Positions 1-11,822 of a stretch of DNA of 64,000 nucleotides are shown here, one piece after another. A program made the position numbers and the translations under genes. Every line of letters begins with the position of its first letter. Within the stretch, counting starts at the first letter, position 1. The stretch comes from Mercenaria mercenaria (Eukaryota > Mollusca > Bivalvia > Venerida > Veneridae), in the NCBI RefSeq assembly GCF_021730395.1, contig NC_069364.1, forward strand, positions 80,593,501 to 80,657,500, in the 5' to 3' direction. The notes under the pieces were generated by a model. That model was not told the origin of the DNA and ran no database searches. It saw nothing but the letters and a program-made list of their open reading frames with translations.

Positions 1-411
1 ACTAGGTAATGATGAAGTCAGAATATATAACAAAATTGTTTTTTCTAGAAAAAAGATTATATATATTAGCCAGACTAGGGAATAGCATAAAACCTTTATC
101 AGAATTTCTTACTGAAATACTGGTGCCAGAGTTATGGACCTTACTACATATGATTTGCTTGATTATTGGGAACTACTAATTCAAGTTTGAAAAACTAGTC
201 CAACAACAGGCAATCATGTTTTTAACAAAACAGAATTATCTGAAAGTCAAATAAATTGTGTGAAAAGGCAACTTAAGGAACAGTGTTATCAAATTATTTT
301 TAAATTGGGCCAGCAGTTTGTGAGAACATTTTCAAACTTTTCCAAAAATTCATATACATTGTATTGGAATATTAGCCCACTCACCCTTGAGCCAATGATT
401 TTTAATGAAAC
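1..411 (+). repeat. Degenerate tandem-repeat element, left part
   Basis: Contains diverged units of the GGCCAGCAGTTT... type (around 305-320) that recur at 913-1050 and 9010-9800. The unit is cut at about 411 by another element (412-911) and resumes after it, so this is the left half of an interrupted older repeat. No host exon is visible. Confidence 0.5.
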
Positions 412-911
412 ACTAGATGCCCACGGGCAACATGTCAAGCCCGCCAGGGTCTTGGAGTTCCACGCGACATTCTGTCTCATTGAGGCAAACATTTATGACA
501 AAAAAGAGTGCTTTATGCATGGCAAAGTTACAGCCCGGACAAGCTCTAAAATGACCTTTGACCCCCAAGTGTGAACTTAATCTTTGAGATAGGGACCTGA
601 GGTTTGCACATGACACTCCGTCTCATAGAGGTGAACATTTACGCCAAAGAAAAAAAAGATTGCTACATACTTATCAAAGTTATGGCCTGGACAAGCTCTA
701 AAATGACCTTTGACCTCTAACTGTGACCTTGACCTTTGAGATAGGAACCTGGGGTTTGCGCATGACACTCGGTCTCACTAAGGTTAACATTCTAGCCAAA
801 TATAAACAAGATTGCTCTGTGCATGTCGACAAACAAATCCAAACGGACGGACACACACACCGAACAGCTATTTGGACGACTATGTCTTCGCTTCCGCAAG
901 CGGGCTCAACA
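412..911 (+). mobile_element. Hairpin-ended nonautonomous element (epsilon type, copy 1)
   Basis: Begins with ACTAGATGCCCACGGGC, which contains the hairpin GCCCACGGGC, followed by AAGCCCGC. It ends with the hairpin GCTTCCGCAAGC and GCGGGCTC, so subterminal motifs are mirrored at the two ends. The core carries about three diverged units with TGACCTTTGACC and caaagttayggcctggacaa, then a GGACGGAC tract. A second copy lies at 14069-14474. The Helitron/Helentron-like assignment is inference from architecture. Confidence 0.6.
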
Positions 912-912
912 A

Positions 913-1400
913 AAATGATTCAAATGAATTTAGTAGATGGTCACTCAAGGAACATTGCAGGAATATTATTTTGAAACTGAATCAGCAGTTTCAGAGAAGA
1001 TTTCCGAAGTTTTCCATACAGCAATACCTTTTGTATAAGGAAAACTAGTTCTGCCCCCTGATGGCCATGTTTTTTTTTAAATAAACAATGTTTTAAAGAA
1101 ATTTGGTAGATGCGGTCACCAGGGGAACATTTCTATGAAATTATTCTGAAATTCTGCCATTGGCTTCTGAGAAATTATCTTAATTCTTCCTCGTGGTTGT
1201 CACAGGAATCAGAATGCTGCAAGCATGACCTAGATTTGAAATAATATGAAAGGGTTGCCCCAAAAAAAATTCCTGTGAAGTCTGGTTGAAATTGGCTTGG
1301 TGGTTTAGGAAGTATTCTTTAAAGAAATTTTGGATGACAGACAGACAACAAATTGACAAGATCCTAAAAGCTCACCACAACTATGAAGAGCCAAAAATCA
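913..1400 (+). repeat. Degenerate tandem-repeat element, right part
   Basis: Continues the unit interrupted at 411: tcaaatgaatttagtagatg, then a cagcagtttcagagaagatt-like stretch. The 3' side has gacagacagacaac and an aaagctcacc motif near 1370, as in related 3' ends at 7800 and 16410. Diverged, with no coding content. Confidence 0.45.
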
Positions 1401-1848
1401 TATACCCGGTAATAATATTTTTACAGTCATATTGCGTGAAAGGTCAAGTGTAAGCTTTATTAAATGTGACCTTTTTGGAAAGACACCTTTACACTCCAGC
1501 ATCCTGTCCTTTAAAGCCAGGCATCTGGCAGGAAGGCAACAGGGAACCATTCTTAAACCAGCTCATGCCTCACCAAGAACCTGCATTGAAATGTATCCTA
1601 GCAAGATAAAAACCTATTTATTTTATGCTCCAGTGAAATACTGAAATTTATCAGTGAAATAGAATTAATATTTTCGCTGTTTCAAACAGTGAAAATCTCA
1701 TTTTTATTTTTCACTGGTACGGAACAACACTTGAATGCAAAATAATATAAATTATAAATGCTAGAAAATTCCTTGCAAAATATTCTTCAGTAAAGGTATA
1801 AATTAATAACAAGATGCTGGATAGTGAAACTGGGCACATCTGAGGAAG
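1401..1848. other. Interval without recognised feature
   Basis: AT-rich sequence with short open frames only. I see no exon, RNA gene or repeat that I can name. Confidence 0.5.
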
Positions 1849-2896
1849 CTGGAGCTGTCACTGGAGTGTTTAATGACTCCAATGGTGGATGAAGATATTG
1901 CACAATAGCTTGAGTCTGTGTCAAAAATATTAAGTTATAAGAGAGATAAAGATAAAGTGTATCAAAACACTAAATAAGTATAATTCTAAGCAAAAAGGGG
2001 GCATAATTCATAAAATATTGGTGCAAGAGTTATACACCTTGTGTCATATGATGTGGGTGATGATGTGGAATAACTACTTCAAGTCTGAATCAAATCCATT
2101 TAGTAATTACTAAGATTAAGTGAAAATGCATCAAAATTAACCTTAAATTCTAAGTAAAAGGAGGCATAATTCATGAAAAATTGGTGCCAGAGTTATGCAC
2201 CTTGTGTCATATGATGTGGGTGATAAGGTGGAACAACTATTTTAAGTTTGAATCAAATCCATTTAGTAATAACTGAGATAGAGTGAAAGTGCACCAAAAC
2301 TTTAACCTGAAATTCTAAGTAGAAAGAGGAGATTATTAATCAAATATTGGTGCAAGAGTTATGGCTCTTGTGTCATATGATGTGAGTGATGATGTTAATC
2401 AACTGTTTTAAGTTTGAATCAAATCCATTTAGTAATAACTGAGATAGAGTGGAAGTGCATCAAAACTTTAACCTGAAATTCTAAGTAAAAGTGGGGGATA
2501 ATTCATCAAATATTGGTACCAGAGTTATGGACCTTGTGTCATATGATGTGGGAGATGATGTGAAACAACTACTTTCAGTTTGAATCAAATCCATTTGGTA
2601 ATAATTAAGATAGAGTGAAAGTGCATCAAAACTTTAACCTGACATTCTAAGTAAAAAGGGGGGATAATTCATGAAATACTGGTGTGAGAGTTATGGCCCT
2701 TGTGCCATATGATGTGGGTGATGATGAAGAATAATTATATTAAGTTTGAAACAAATCCATCAAGTAATTACAGAGATAAGGAGAAAAAAGAGAAAGTGTA
2801 AAAAAATTTATACCAAGGTGGGGACGCGGAAGGATGCCGACGCCGACACCGGGTTGAGTAGGATAGCTCTCCATATACTTTGTATAGTCGAGCTAA
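1849..2896 (+). mobile_element. Tandem-repeat element with GTCGAGCTAA 3' end
   Basis: About five tandem units of roughly 165 bp (aatcaaatccatttagtaat recurs near 2090, 2260, 2419, 2585 and 2750) are followed by a GCCGACGCCGACACC tract. The 3' end is tatagtcgagctaa at 2883-2896. The 5' end near 1849 is less clear than in sister copies because the head hairpin is decayed. The same 3' end closes 10671 and 56778. Confidence 0.6.
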
Positions 2897-3097
2897 AAAT
2901 AATAACAGGATCATAAATATTTACATTCTATTATAAATAAATGTAAAAGAAATCAGGAAACATTATAGAACTATTTACATTTTTTCTACAAAGATATTCT
3001 GACGTCACAATATTATGATATCATGATGAGATGCAAGTGACGTTGTGCAGACAAACTGGATATAATTTGCATAAAAATGCATAAAATAAATAGAAAA

Positions 3098-3328
3098 TTT
3101 GTTTGTTTCAGTGTAAGATCGAAATATACTTCACTTGTGAACACCATAATTTACATTTTCACCCGTGGCTGTGCCACTCGTTAAAATATTGCATTATAGT
3201 GTTCACTCGTTAAAAAATATATATCGATATTGCATTATAGTGTTCACTCGTTGAAATATATTTCAATATTGCATTATAGTGTTCACTCGTTGAAATATAT
3301 TTCGATCTTACACTAAAACAAACAAATA
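3098..3328. mobile_element. Small TIR element with internal 48-bp repeats
   Basis: The left end ATTTGTTTGTTTCAGTGTAA is mirrored at the right end (tcttacactaaaacaaacaa), with about 30 bp of inverted repeat. Inside, ttgcattatagtgttcactc recurs three times at about 48-65 bp spacing. The size of 231 bp and lack of coding capacity fit a MITE. Confidence 0.6.
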
Positions 3329-3538
3329 TCCTCTATGACTTCTTATTCCTGTGGCAGACACCTTAACCACTTGACCATGATGTATGGTATGTATGTATTC
3401 AATAGATAATTTTCAACAGAAATTAAGTTTGGACCTATCCATAGTACAAAACTCACTAAATTATATCCTTGACTCCAGGAACATGTATTTAATTGCATTC
3501 TATTTTGCATCATATATCACTATGCATTTTATACAATA

Positions 3539-4020
3539 TACTGTAAAATCATTTAATTTCGTGTGCATGAAATTTCGTGGTTTGGGTCAAAACGGCAATT
3601 TCGTGGAGAAACACCGCTCACTAAAGTATCACTGGTGAAACACCGCTCACTCAAGCATCAATGGTGAAACACCGCTCACACAAGCATCAATGGTGAAATA
3701 CCGCTCACTCAAGTATCAATAGTGAAACATGCTCACTCAAGCATCAATGGTGAAACACCGCTCACTCAAGCATCAATGGTGAAACACTGCTCACTCCAGC
3801 ATCAATGGTGAAACACTGCTCACTCAAGTACCAAAGGTGAAACACCACTCACTCCAGCATCAATGGTGAAACACTGCTCGCTCAAGCATAAATGGTGAAA
3901 CACAGCTCGCTCAAGTATCAATGGTGAAACACTGCTTGCTTGAGCATTAATAGCAAAACACTGCTTGCTCAAGTACCAAAAGTGAAACACTGCTCCCTTG
4001 AGCATCAATGGTGAAACACC
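3539..4020 (+). repeat. Truncated TACTGTGAAA MITE continuing into a 29-bp minisatellite
   Basis: Positions 3539-3606 match the left end of the MITEs at 16819 and 17391 (tactgtaaaatcat, aatttcgtg). From about 3607 to 4018 follow about 14 tandem copies of a 29-bp unit (ggtgaaacaccgctcactca, then agcatcaat). Short open frames across it are artefacts of the repeat. Confidence 0.8.
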
Positions 4021-4069
4021 ACATACAGCTCATATGTACCTCTGAAACTTTTTCTGTATATGACTAGAA

Positions 4070-4290
4070 TTGGAACCACTGTCTTACCCTTGCATGATCG
4101 TAAGAGGCGACTAATAGGGTCTTAACACTTTGTTTTGCTGTATCTCTGTGATTCCAGCAGGTATGCAAATTTTGATTCCATACATCATGTTTTTATTTCA
4201 ATGTACATGAGACCAAAATTTGTAGTCCTGTTTGGCGCCATATAACCTATACTGTGTTGGTGTGCCGTAAAACCCAAATCAAAATCCTTC
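4070..4290 (+). repeat. SINE-like fragment
   Basis: Begins near cttacccttgcatgatcgta (4083-4102) and closes with ggcgccatataacctatact, gtgttggtgtgccgtaaaac and cc. The tail resembles the 3' tail of the tRNA-derived SINE at 14848-15102, where the mirrored text includes gtgttggtgtaa and gttaaaccc. No clear A and B boxes were found, so this may be a separate family sharing a tail. Confidence 0.45.
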
Positions 4291-5080
4291 TATTTTATAT
4301 GTCCGGATCATTCAGCGCCTGGTAAATTCATTTGCTCATCCCCTTGTGATCTCATCTGCATATATTTTACAGACTACAGAAGTGTTTTACAATAATTTAG
4401 TAAAAAAAGAAAGTAAATAAGTAGGTAAAATCTTTATTTATAGAAGATAATCTATATAGCCATGCTAATCTTCCAGTATATTTACAAATTGCTTAAAACT
4501 TAATGCACCACATTGGTTTTGCTTTTCATTTACTAACAGATTAAAAGGTTTCCTAAAGTTAGTTTTGAATTTTCTGTTTTACACAAAAAACAAGTAAAGC
4601 TTTTTTAATTTTAAATAATTATTCTTTTTCTCTCCATAAGACATTTTATCACACAGTATGTTAGCATCAAATTTTGTTATATAATGGGAATCTTATCGCT
4701 TTCACTCTCTTTCATTCAAATATACGTACAACATATTCACTGTTTAAGATAATATGTAAAATTGTATCAATAAAGCATAGACCTACAGCATGTAAACACC
4801 TGGTCACTCTTTAAAAGCCTGAATCAATATATATTCACACAGCTGTTTGTAGCAATGCTACTTTTAACAATATTAATAATTTCACAATAAATAAATATCA
4901 AACATAATGTTTTTAACATTATTTACTTTTTTAAAACAAATCATTTTTAACTAAGTTCTACTTCTCAAAACTTGTCTTCCATATAAAGCATTATATAGAA
5001 AACAGCCTTGCACTCATAGGAAATGTTTTGAACAACTATGCAAATAATAATGTTAACATTCAACTACCATATGCCTTCTG
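4291..5080. other. AT-rich interval without recognised feature
   Basis: Low-complexity AT-rich DNA. No exon or named repeat is supported. Confidence 0.5.
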
Positions 5081-5690
5081 GTAATAATGGCACATCTAGG
5101 GCAGTAATGGCCTGAATGGTTTAGCCACAGGGAAAACTAGAGCTATCACTAAAGGTGATGAATGTACTCCCTGCATGCACTGACACAGTACATTGCAATC
5201 TGACGCACACAAGATGCATAATTATGTTTTACTGTATGTATATAGACTGTATGTATACAGTATAGTAACAAAAAAGAAAGTCCCATAACTATGTAGAATA
5301 TTTATCTAAAAGAACATAACATGCACCATGTACAACTAGGGTTGGTACTGATCACTTGTGTGACATTTCATTTAATTGTGTGCAAGGGTTCGGAAGATTA
5401 GGCGCACACAAGATTGCATATGCAGACTGTATGTACATAGTATGTTAACAAGAAACAAAGTCCCAGAACTCTGCAATTTTTGTTGTTGAAAGAACCTAAC
5501 ATGCCCCATGCACATCTACTGTTGTTACTGATCACTTGTGTGAAGTTTCATTAAATTGTGTCATGGGGATGAGGAGAGATGGTGCGCACAAGATTGTGTC
5601 TACGGACAGACAGACAGACAGACAGACGGACAGACAACCTGAAACCAGTATACCCCCCCCTTACAACTTTGTTGTCGGGGGGTACAATAA
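5081..5690 (+). mobile_element. Tandem-repeat element with CCCCCC hairpin 3' end
   Basis: Two diverged units (gtatgttaacaagaaacaaag-like; actgatcacttgtgtga) are followed by a (GACA)n/GACGGAC tract at 5603-5633. The 3' hairpin is CCCCCC-ttacaactttgttgtc-GGGGGG at 5645-5682. The plan matches the other hairpin-ended elements here. The 5' boundary is uncertain. Confidence 0.5.
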
Positions 5691-6224
5691 GTAACTAGGT
5701 ATGCCATTATGGCCAGAAGGCACATCTCTGTCATATACTGACTATTTTTATTATAATTTTATAGTTTATAAACAATGTTATATGACACCTATGTCAGAAT
5801 GTGTGGATGTTCTGCCTGGGACAAGAAGTGTGCTAATAGCATATTATCTGGCACAGTGCCAATAACACTTGAGCAAGTCATGCAGTAATGTGTAATCTTA
5901 AAGTAAATTTGTTCAGAAACAACTTGATTTATCCCTTTCAAGCGCTTGGTGTATTTCTTCAAAGTACGACTTGAATGTCTATCCATGCTATTTTCCCATC
6001 AATGTATCATATTATGCTCAATGTTAAAGCCTTTGTTTAGAAACTAGAGGGTCACTGACCCTTATGCGTTCACCTGTGTAAAAAGGCTTCAAGTGTGTTT
6101 GTATAATGTAATGGTACAAGTACAAAGTTAGGTTTATATGCAATGATATATTATCTAGTATAGATATTGGGAAACATGTAGGACATGAGAGTGTCAATGT
6201 GTGGGGGCCATGTTTTATGAAAAA
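5691..6224. other. Interval without recognised feature
   Basis: AT-rich. No coding or repeat feature that I can support. Confidence 0.45.
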
Positions 6225-7842
6225 CAAGAGGACCATGATGGTCCTGAATCGCTCACCTCTTCCCACATGACCCAGTTTTGAGTATGACGTCATTTTTTCT
6301 ATTATTTGACATAGTAACCTAGTTTTTGAGCTCATGTGACCCAGTTTTGAACTTGACCTAGATATTATCAAGATAAAAATTCTGACCAATTTTCATGAAG
6401 ATCCATTGAAAAATATGGTCTCTAGAGAGGTCACAAGGTTTTTCTATTATTTGACCTATTGACCTAGTTTTCGAAGGTATGTGACCCTGTTTTGAACTTT
6501 ACCTAGATATCATCAAGGTGAACATTCTGACCAATTTTCATGAAGATCCGTTCAAGGGTATGGCCTCTAGAGAGGTCACAACGTTTTTTCATTATTTGAC
6601 CTACTGACCTACTTTTTGAAGGCACGTGACCCACTTTCAAACTTGACCTAGATATCATCAAGATGAATATTCTGACCAATTTTTATGGAGATCCATTCAC
6701 AAGTATGGCCTCTAGAGAGGTCACAAGGTTTTTCTATTTTTAGACCTACTGACCTAGTTTTTGACCGCACACGACCCTGTTTCGAACTTGGCCTAGATAT
6801 CATCAAGATGAATATTCAGACCAACTTTCATACAGATCCCATGAAAAATATGGCCTTTAGAGAGGTCACAAGGTTTTTCTATTATTTGACCAACTGACCT
6901 AGTTTTTGATGGCACGTGACCCAATTTCGAACTTGACCTAGATATCATCAAGATGAACATTCAGACCAACTTTCATACAGATCCCATCAAAAATATGGCC
7001 TCTAGAGAGGTCACAAGGTTTTTCTATTATTTGACCTACTGACCTAGTTTTTGATGGCACGTGACCCATTTTCGAACTTGACCTAGATATCATCAAGGTG
7101 AACATTTTGACCAATTTTCATGAAGATCTCATGAAATATATGGCCTCTAGAGAGGTCATAAGGTTTTTCTATTTTTAGACCTACTGACCTAGTTTTTGAC
7201 CGCACGTGACCCAGTTTCGAACTTGACCTAGATATCATCAAGATGAACATTCAGACCAACTTTCATACAGGTCCCATGAAAAATATGGCCTTTAGAGAGG
7301 TCACAAGGTTTTTCTATTATTTGACCTACTGACCTAGTTTTTAATGGCACGTAACCCAGTTTCGAACTTGAACTAGATATCATCAAGGTGAATGTTCTGA
7401 CCAATTTTCATGAAGATCTTATGATATATATGGCCTCTAGAGAGGTCACAAGGTTTTTCAATTTTTAGACCTACTGACCTAGTTTTTGACAGCACGTGAC
7501 CCAGTTTCGAACTTGACCTAGATATCATCAAGGTGAACATTCTGACCAGTTTTCATGAAGATCTTGTGAAATATATGGCCTCTAGAGAGGTCACAAGGTT
7601 TTTCTATTTTTAGACCTACTGACCTAGTTTTTGAAGGCATGTGACCCAGTTTCGAACTTGACCTAGATATCATCAAGATGAACATTCTGACCAACTTTCA
7701 TAAAGATCCCACAAAAAATGTGACCTCTAGAGTGGTCACAAGCAAAAGTTTACGGACGGACGGACGGACTGACGCACGGACGGACGACGGACGCTGCATG
7801 ATCACAAAAGCTCACCTTGTCACTATGTGACAGGTGAGCTAA
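6225..7842 (+). mobile_element. Hairpin-ended element with 145-bp satellite core (beta type, copy 1)
   Basis: The head is caagag plus hairpin GGACCATGATGGTCC (6231-6245), then GCTCACCT. The core is about nine to ten tandem units of about 145 bp: gacctagatatcatcaag recurs near 6501, 6648, 6791, 6938, 7081, 7228, 7371, 7518 and 7661, with spacing alternating 147 and 143. Next comes a GGACGGACGGAC tract. The 3' hairpin pairs AGCTCACCTTGTCAC with GTGACAGGTGAGCT and ends CTAA at 7842. The plan fits nonautonomous Helitron/Helentron or pearl-type elements. No transposase is present. The next element starts at the following base. Confidence 0.75.
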
Positions 7843-9020
7843 CAAGGCAGTCTGAAAGACAGCTAAATCCCCCGCCACTGTTATGGATAGTGAAAGGGTA
7901 AACTTTTGACCTTGAGCTGTGACCTTGACCTTGAACTGACATGGCTGACTTATGAATTCTGCACATCATCTTGATGAGGTGATCATTTGACCAAAGTTTC
8001 ATGAAAATCCTTCAAGGGGTTCAGGAGATACAGAGCTCAAACCTTTGACCTTGAGTTGTGACCTTGACCTTGAGTTGATATGGCTGACTCATAAGCTCTT
8101 GATGAGGTGATCATTAGACCTAAGTTGATGAAAATCCTTCAAGGGGTTTACGAGATACAGAGTGGCCACAAAATGGAAGGCTCAAACCTTTGACCCTAAG
8201 TTGTGACCTTGACCTTGAGCCGGCATGACTGACTCACATCGTCTTGATGGGATGATCATTTGACCAAAGTTTTATAAAATTCCTTCAAGGGGTTTAGAAG
8301 ATATAGAACGGACACAAAATGGAAGGCTAAAACCTTTGACCTCGAGTTGTGACCTCGACCTTGAGCCGGCATGGCTGACTCATGAGTTCTGCACATCGTC
8401 TTGGATAGGTAATCATTTGACCCAGGTTTCATATGAATCCTTCAAGGGGATAAAGAGATACAGAGCGGACACAAAAGGGAAGGCTCAAACCTTTGACCCA
8501 GAGTTGTGACCTTAACCTTGAGCCAACATTGCTGACTCATGGGTTCTGCACATCGCCTTGATGAGGTGATCATTTGAGCCAAGTTTGATGAAAGTCCTTT
8601 GAGGGGTTTAGGAGATACAAAGCGGACACATAATGGAAGGTTCAAACCTTTAACCCTAAGTTGATCTTGACCTTGAGCCGGCATTTCTGACTCATGGGTT
8701 CTGCATATCGTTTTGGTGAGGTGATAATTTGACTCAAGTTTTATAAAATTCCTTCAAGGGGTTTAGGATATATAGAACGGACACAAAATGGAAAGCTAAA
8801 ACCTTTGACCTTGAGTTGTGACCTTGACCTTGAGCTGACAAGGCTGACTTATGAGTTCTGCACATCATCTTGATGAGGTGATCATTTGTCCCAAGTTTCA
8901 TGAAAATTCTTCAAGGGGTTTAGGAGATACGGAGCGGACACAAAGTGTTACGGACAGACGCAAGGACGGACGGAGACCATTCCTATAACCCCCCACCACT
9001 CGTGGGGGGAGATTTATTAA
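7843..9020 (+). mobile_element. Hairpin-ended element (gamma type, copy 1)
   Basis: The head caaggcagtctgaaagacag contains hairpin GTCTGAAAGAC, followed by ATCCCCC. The core has about six units of about 165 bp (cctttgaccttgagttgtga; cttgatgaggtgatcatttg). A GGACGGACGGAG tract precedes the 3' hairpin CCCCCCACCACTCGTGGGGGG (8990-9010). The subterminal ATCCCCC is mirrored as GGGGGGAGAT. Copy 2 at 11171-11587 has the same ends with about two units. Confidence 0.7.
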
Positions 9021-9812
9021 CATAATTTGAACAATCTTGGTTGAAAGTCACACAAGGACCAATTGTGTGAAATTATTTTAAAATCGGGCCAGCAGTTTCT
9101 TACAAGAAAATCTTTTTAAGTTTCAACTATATACATATAGGGAAAAGTGACCACGCCTTCTTGCGGCCATGTTTTTTGACGGATCAGAATAATATGAAGT
9201 TTTTGTAGAAAGCCACACAAGGACAATTTGTGTGAAATTATTTTAAAATCAGGCCAGCAGTTTCATACAAGAAGATTTTTAAAGATTCTACTATATACAT
9301 ACAGGGAAAGTGACCACACCTCTGGCGGAAATGCTTTTAAATGAATTGGAAAAATTTGAACAATCTTGGTGGAGGGTCACACAAGGACCATTTGTGTAAA
9401 ATTATTTTGAAATTGAGCCAGCAGTTTCATACAAGAAGATTTTTAAGTTTCCACTATAAACAAATATGGAAAAGTGACCACCCCCCTGGCGGCCATGTTT
9501 TTTGACGAATCGGAACAATCTGAACAATCTTAGTTGGTTACATATGGACCATTATGTTTGAAATTTTTTCAAAATTGGACCTGCAGTTTAGGAAAAGAAA
9601 TTGTTTGAAGATGTTTCTATTTTAAGCTCTGGTGGCTCCTATGTGCAACCAAGCGGAACCTTGTAAACAACTTTGGTAGAGTACCACCCAAGGAACATTC
9701 AGGCCAAGTTTCATAAAAATCCATGCAGTGGTTTTGGAGGAGATGTCATTTAAAGATATTGTTGACGACAGATGCACAACAGACACACTGTGATCACAAT
9801 AGGGGAGCTAAA
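9021..9812 (+). mobile_element. Tandem-repeat element ending GGGGAGCTAA
   Basis: About four units of about 150 bp with ggccagcagtttcatacaag and ggcggccatgttttttgacg, then a terminal acaataggggagctaa. This is the better-preserved version of the units at 1-411 and 913-1050. The 5' end is not distinct from the preceding element. Confidence 0.55.
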
Positions 9813-10000
9813 AAGAAATCTGTTCCCTTAATTTGAACTTATATCCATCAGTTCAAATTGTGTATCACATTTGTTTACAATGAGGGAATGAGTTCACTGC
9901 ACTATAGTTGTGGGTGTTCTTAGTTGTTAAGGTGCATCAATGGAGAAGTAAAGGCATATATTCTGAACAACAATTCTGTATCGATGAAGATGAAAATGAG
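9813..10000. other. Short interval without recognised feature
   Basis: Unassigned AT-rich spacer between two tandem-repeat elements. Confidence 0.4.
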
Positions 10001-10671
10001 CAAGAGCTGTCAGTTGACAGCGCGCTCGACTATTCTCAGTGCTTGATAGTATAATATAAGCTATGAGTAAAACTTTAACATTACAATAAGCATATTCTAA
10101 GTTGAAAAGGGGCCATAATTCAGTCAAAATGCTTGATACAGTTGCCTCCTCCTTTTTACAGACTGGGGTCATGATGGTAAACAAGTATGCAAAATATCAA
10201 AGCAATATCTCAATGGACTTTGAAAATATTTGGGGTGGTACGCAAACTTTTAACATTTATTCTAAGTTGAAAAGGGGCCATAATTCAGTCAAAATGCTTG
10301 ATAGAGTTGCGTCCTCCTTTTTACAGACTGGGGTCATGATGGTAAACAAGTATGCAAAATATCAAAGCAATATCACAATGGACTTTGAAAATATTTGGGG
10401 TGGTACGCAAACTTTAACATTTATTCTAAGTCGAAAAGGGGCCATAATTCAGTCAAAATGCTTGATAGTGTTACCTCCTCCTTTTTACATACTGCGGTCA
10501 TGATGGTAAACAAGTATGCAAAATATCAAAGCAATATCTCAATGGACTTTGAAAATATTTGGGGTGGTATGCAAACTTTAACATTTGTGTGACGTTCACG
10601 CTCATGCTAACGCTCACGCCAACGCTGGGGCAAGTAGGATAGCTCCCCTATTCTTCGAATAGTCGAGCTAA
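10001..10671 (+). mobile_element. Hairpin-ended element (alpha type, copy 1)
   Basis: The head is caagag plus hairpin GCTGTC-agtt-GACAGC, then GCTCGACTATTC. Its exact reverse complement GAATAGTCGAGC precedes the terminal TAA at 10671. The core has three tandem 165-bp units (gaaaaggggccataattcag near 10104, 10269 and 10434). A GCTCACGCCAACGC tract follows. The open frames over this core are repeat translations, not genes. Confidence 0.75.
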
Positions 10672-11170
10672 TATATGAAATGACAACTCGGTGCCAGTGA
10701 CTGGTTATGAAGCAAATGTTGGAGAACTTTTGCAATGGTGCCCTGAAGTAAACAACGACAGTTTTCAGTATAGAAACTGTGTTTTACTGGCATATGAAAG
10801 TCCACACAACTGCTGCAAAAACCATTTTTTAGTTTAAGTTTGAAACTCATTTCATACCAAATTTGAGAGTCAAAAATGAGTTGAGACAGATTAACCAAGT
10901 TTGATAAAGAATAGTAAAGTTTTTAAGCTGATAATCCAGTTTCATTCCAAATATCTAAATACAAATGTATTCAAATATTGCCAGTTGTTATTGATTCACT
11001 GGTAAATACATCTTACACTCTGTTTTACTTTACCTCTTTTAGATGATAATTTCTAATGAAAGATATGTCGCTTTGCAAACTGACCTTGAAAATATGTCAT
11101 ACAATCATATTTTATGCCGAGCTAGCAGAAGTTAGTAGTCCTGCTGAACATCAACAAGCTACTAAAAATA
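10672..11170. other. Interval without recognised feature
   Basis: No exon or repeat recognised. Confidence 0.4.
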
Positions 11171-11587
11171 CAAGGCAGTCTGAAAGACAGCTATATCCCC
11201 CGCTGCTGTTATGGATAGTGGAAGGCTCAAACCTTTGACCTTCAGTTGTGATCTTGACCTTGAGCTGACATGGCTGACTCATGAGTTCTGCACATCATCT
11301 TGATGAGGTGATCATTTGACCCTGACTTAAATTTCATGAAAATCCTTAAAGGGGTTTAGGAGATACAGAGCAGACAAAAAATGGAAGGCTCAAACCTTTG
11401 ACCTTGACCTTGAGTCGACATGGCTGACTCATGAGTTCTGCACGTCACCTTGATGAGGTGATCATTTGACCAAAGTTTCATGAAAATCCTTCAAGGGGTT
11501 TACGTTATATGGAGCTGTCACAATTGTTACGGATGGACGGACAGAGACCATTTCCTATAACTCTCCAACACTCTGGCGGGGGATTAA
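11171..11587 (+). mobile_element. Hairpin-ended element (gamma type, copy 2)
   Basis: The same head as 7843 (caaggcagtctgaaagacag, then ATCCCCC), about two core units, a GGACGGACAGAG tract and a GCGGGGGATTAA end. It stops about 95 bp beyond the stop codon of the minus-strand RING gene, so it may lie inside or just past that gene's 3' untranslated region. Confidence 0.65.
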
Positions 11588-11682
11588 AAACACTTTTATA
11601 TGCATCCATGATCATAGGATAGTGTTCTAGTTAACAAGGTAAAATTCACGAGTATTTAACAATATCCTAAAACAAATCGGCA

Positions 11683-11822
11683 TCAACTTAAGAAATCTGT
11701 CACTTCAGCTAACTCTCGTTCTCTTGCTTGCTTGTGAGCCCATCTGGCTTCTGCTAATTCTGGTGTCACTTTCCACTTGTCATGAAATATTCTCTTACCA
11801 CAGCTTGGACAAAATTTCCCGT
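11683..11822 (-). CDS. RWD-RING gene, exon 7 (terminal)
   Basis: Encodes GKFCPSCGKRIFHDKWKVTP, the last zinc pair, then a charged helix (ELAEARWAHKQARERELAEV) ending TDFLS and TGA at 11683-11685. The acceptor is tttcag. No clear AATAAA is seen in the next 100 bp. Confidence 0.85.

Noticed and set aside
3607-4018. Possible CRISPR-like array
   Set aside because: Units of 29 bp follow each other with no spacers, in a eukaryotic context. It is a minisatellite.
6024-6389. 121-residue minus-strand frame
   Set aside because: It crosses the 5' border of a tandem-repeat element and has no motif. It is a chance frame.
10102-10592. Open frames with repeated KRGHNSVKMLD motifs
   Set aside because: They are translations of the 165-bp tandem units of a nonautonomous element. 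The repeat period explains the apparent protein repeats.
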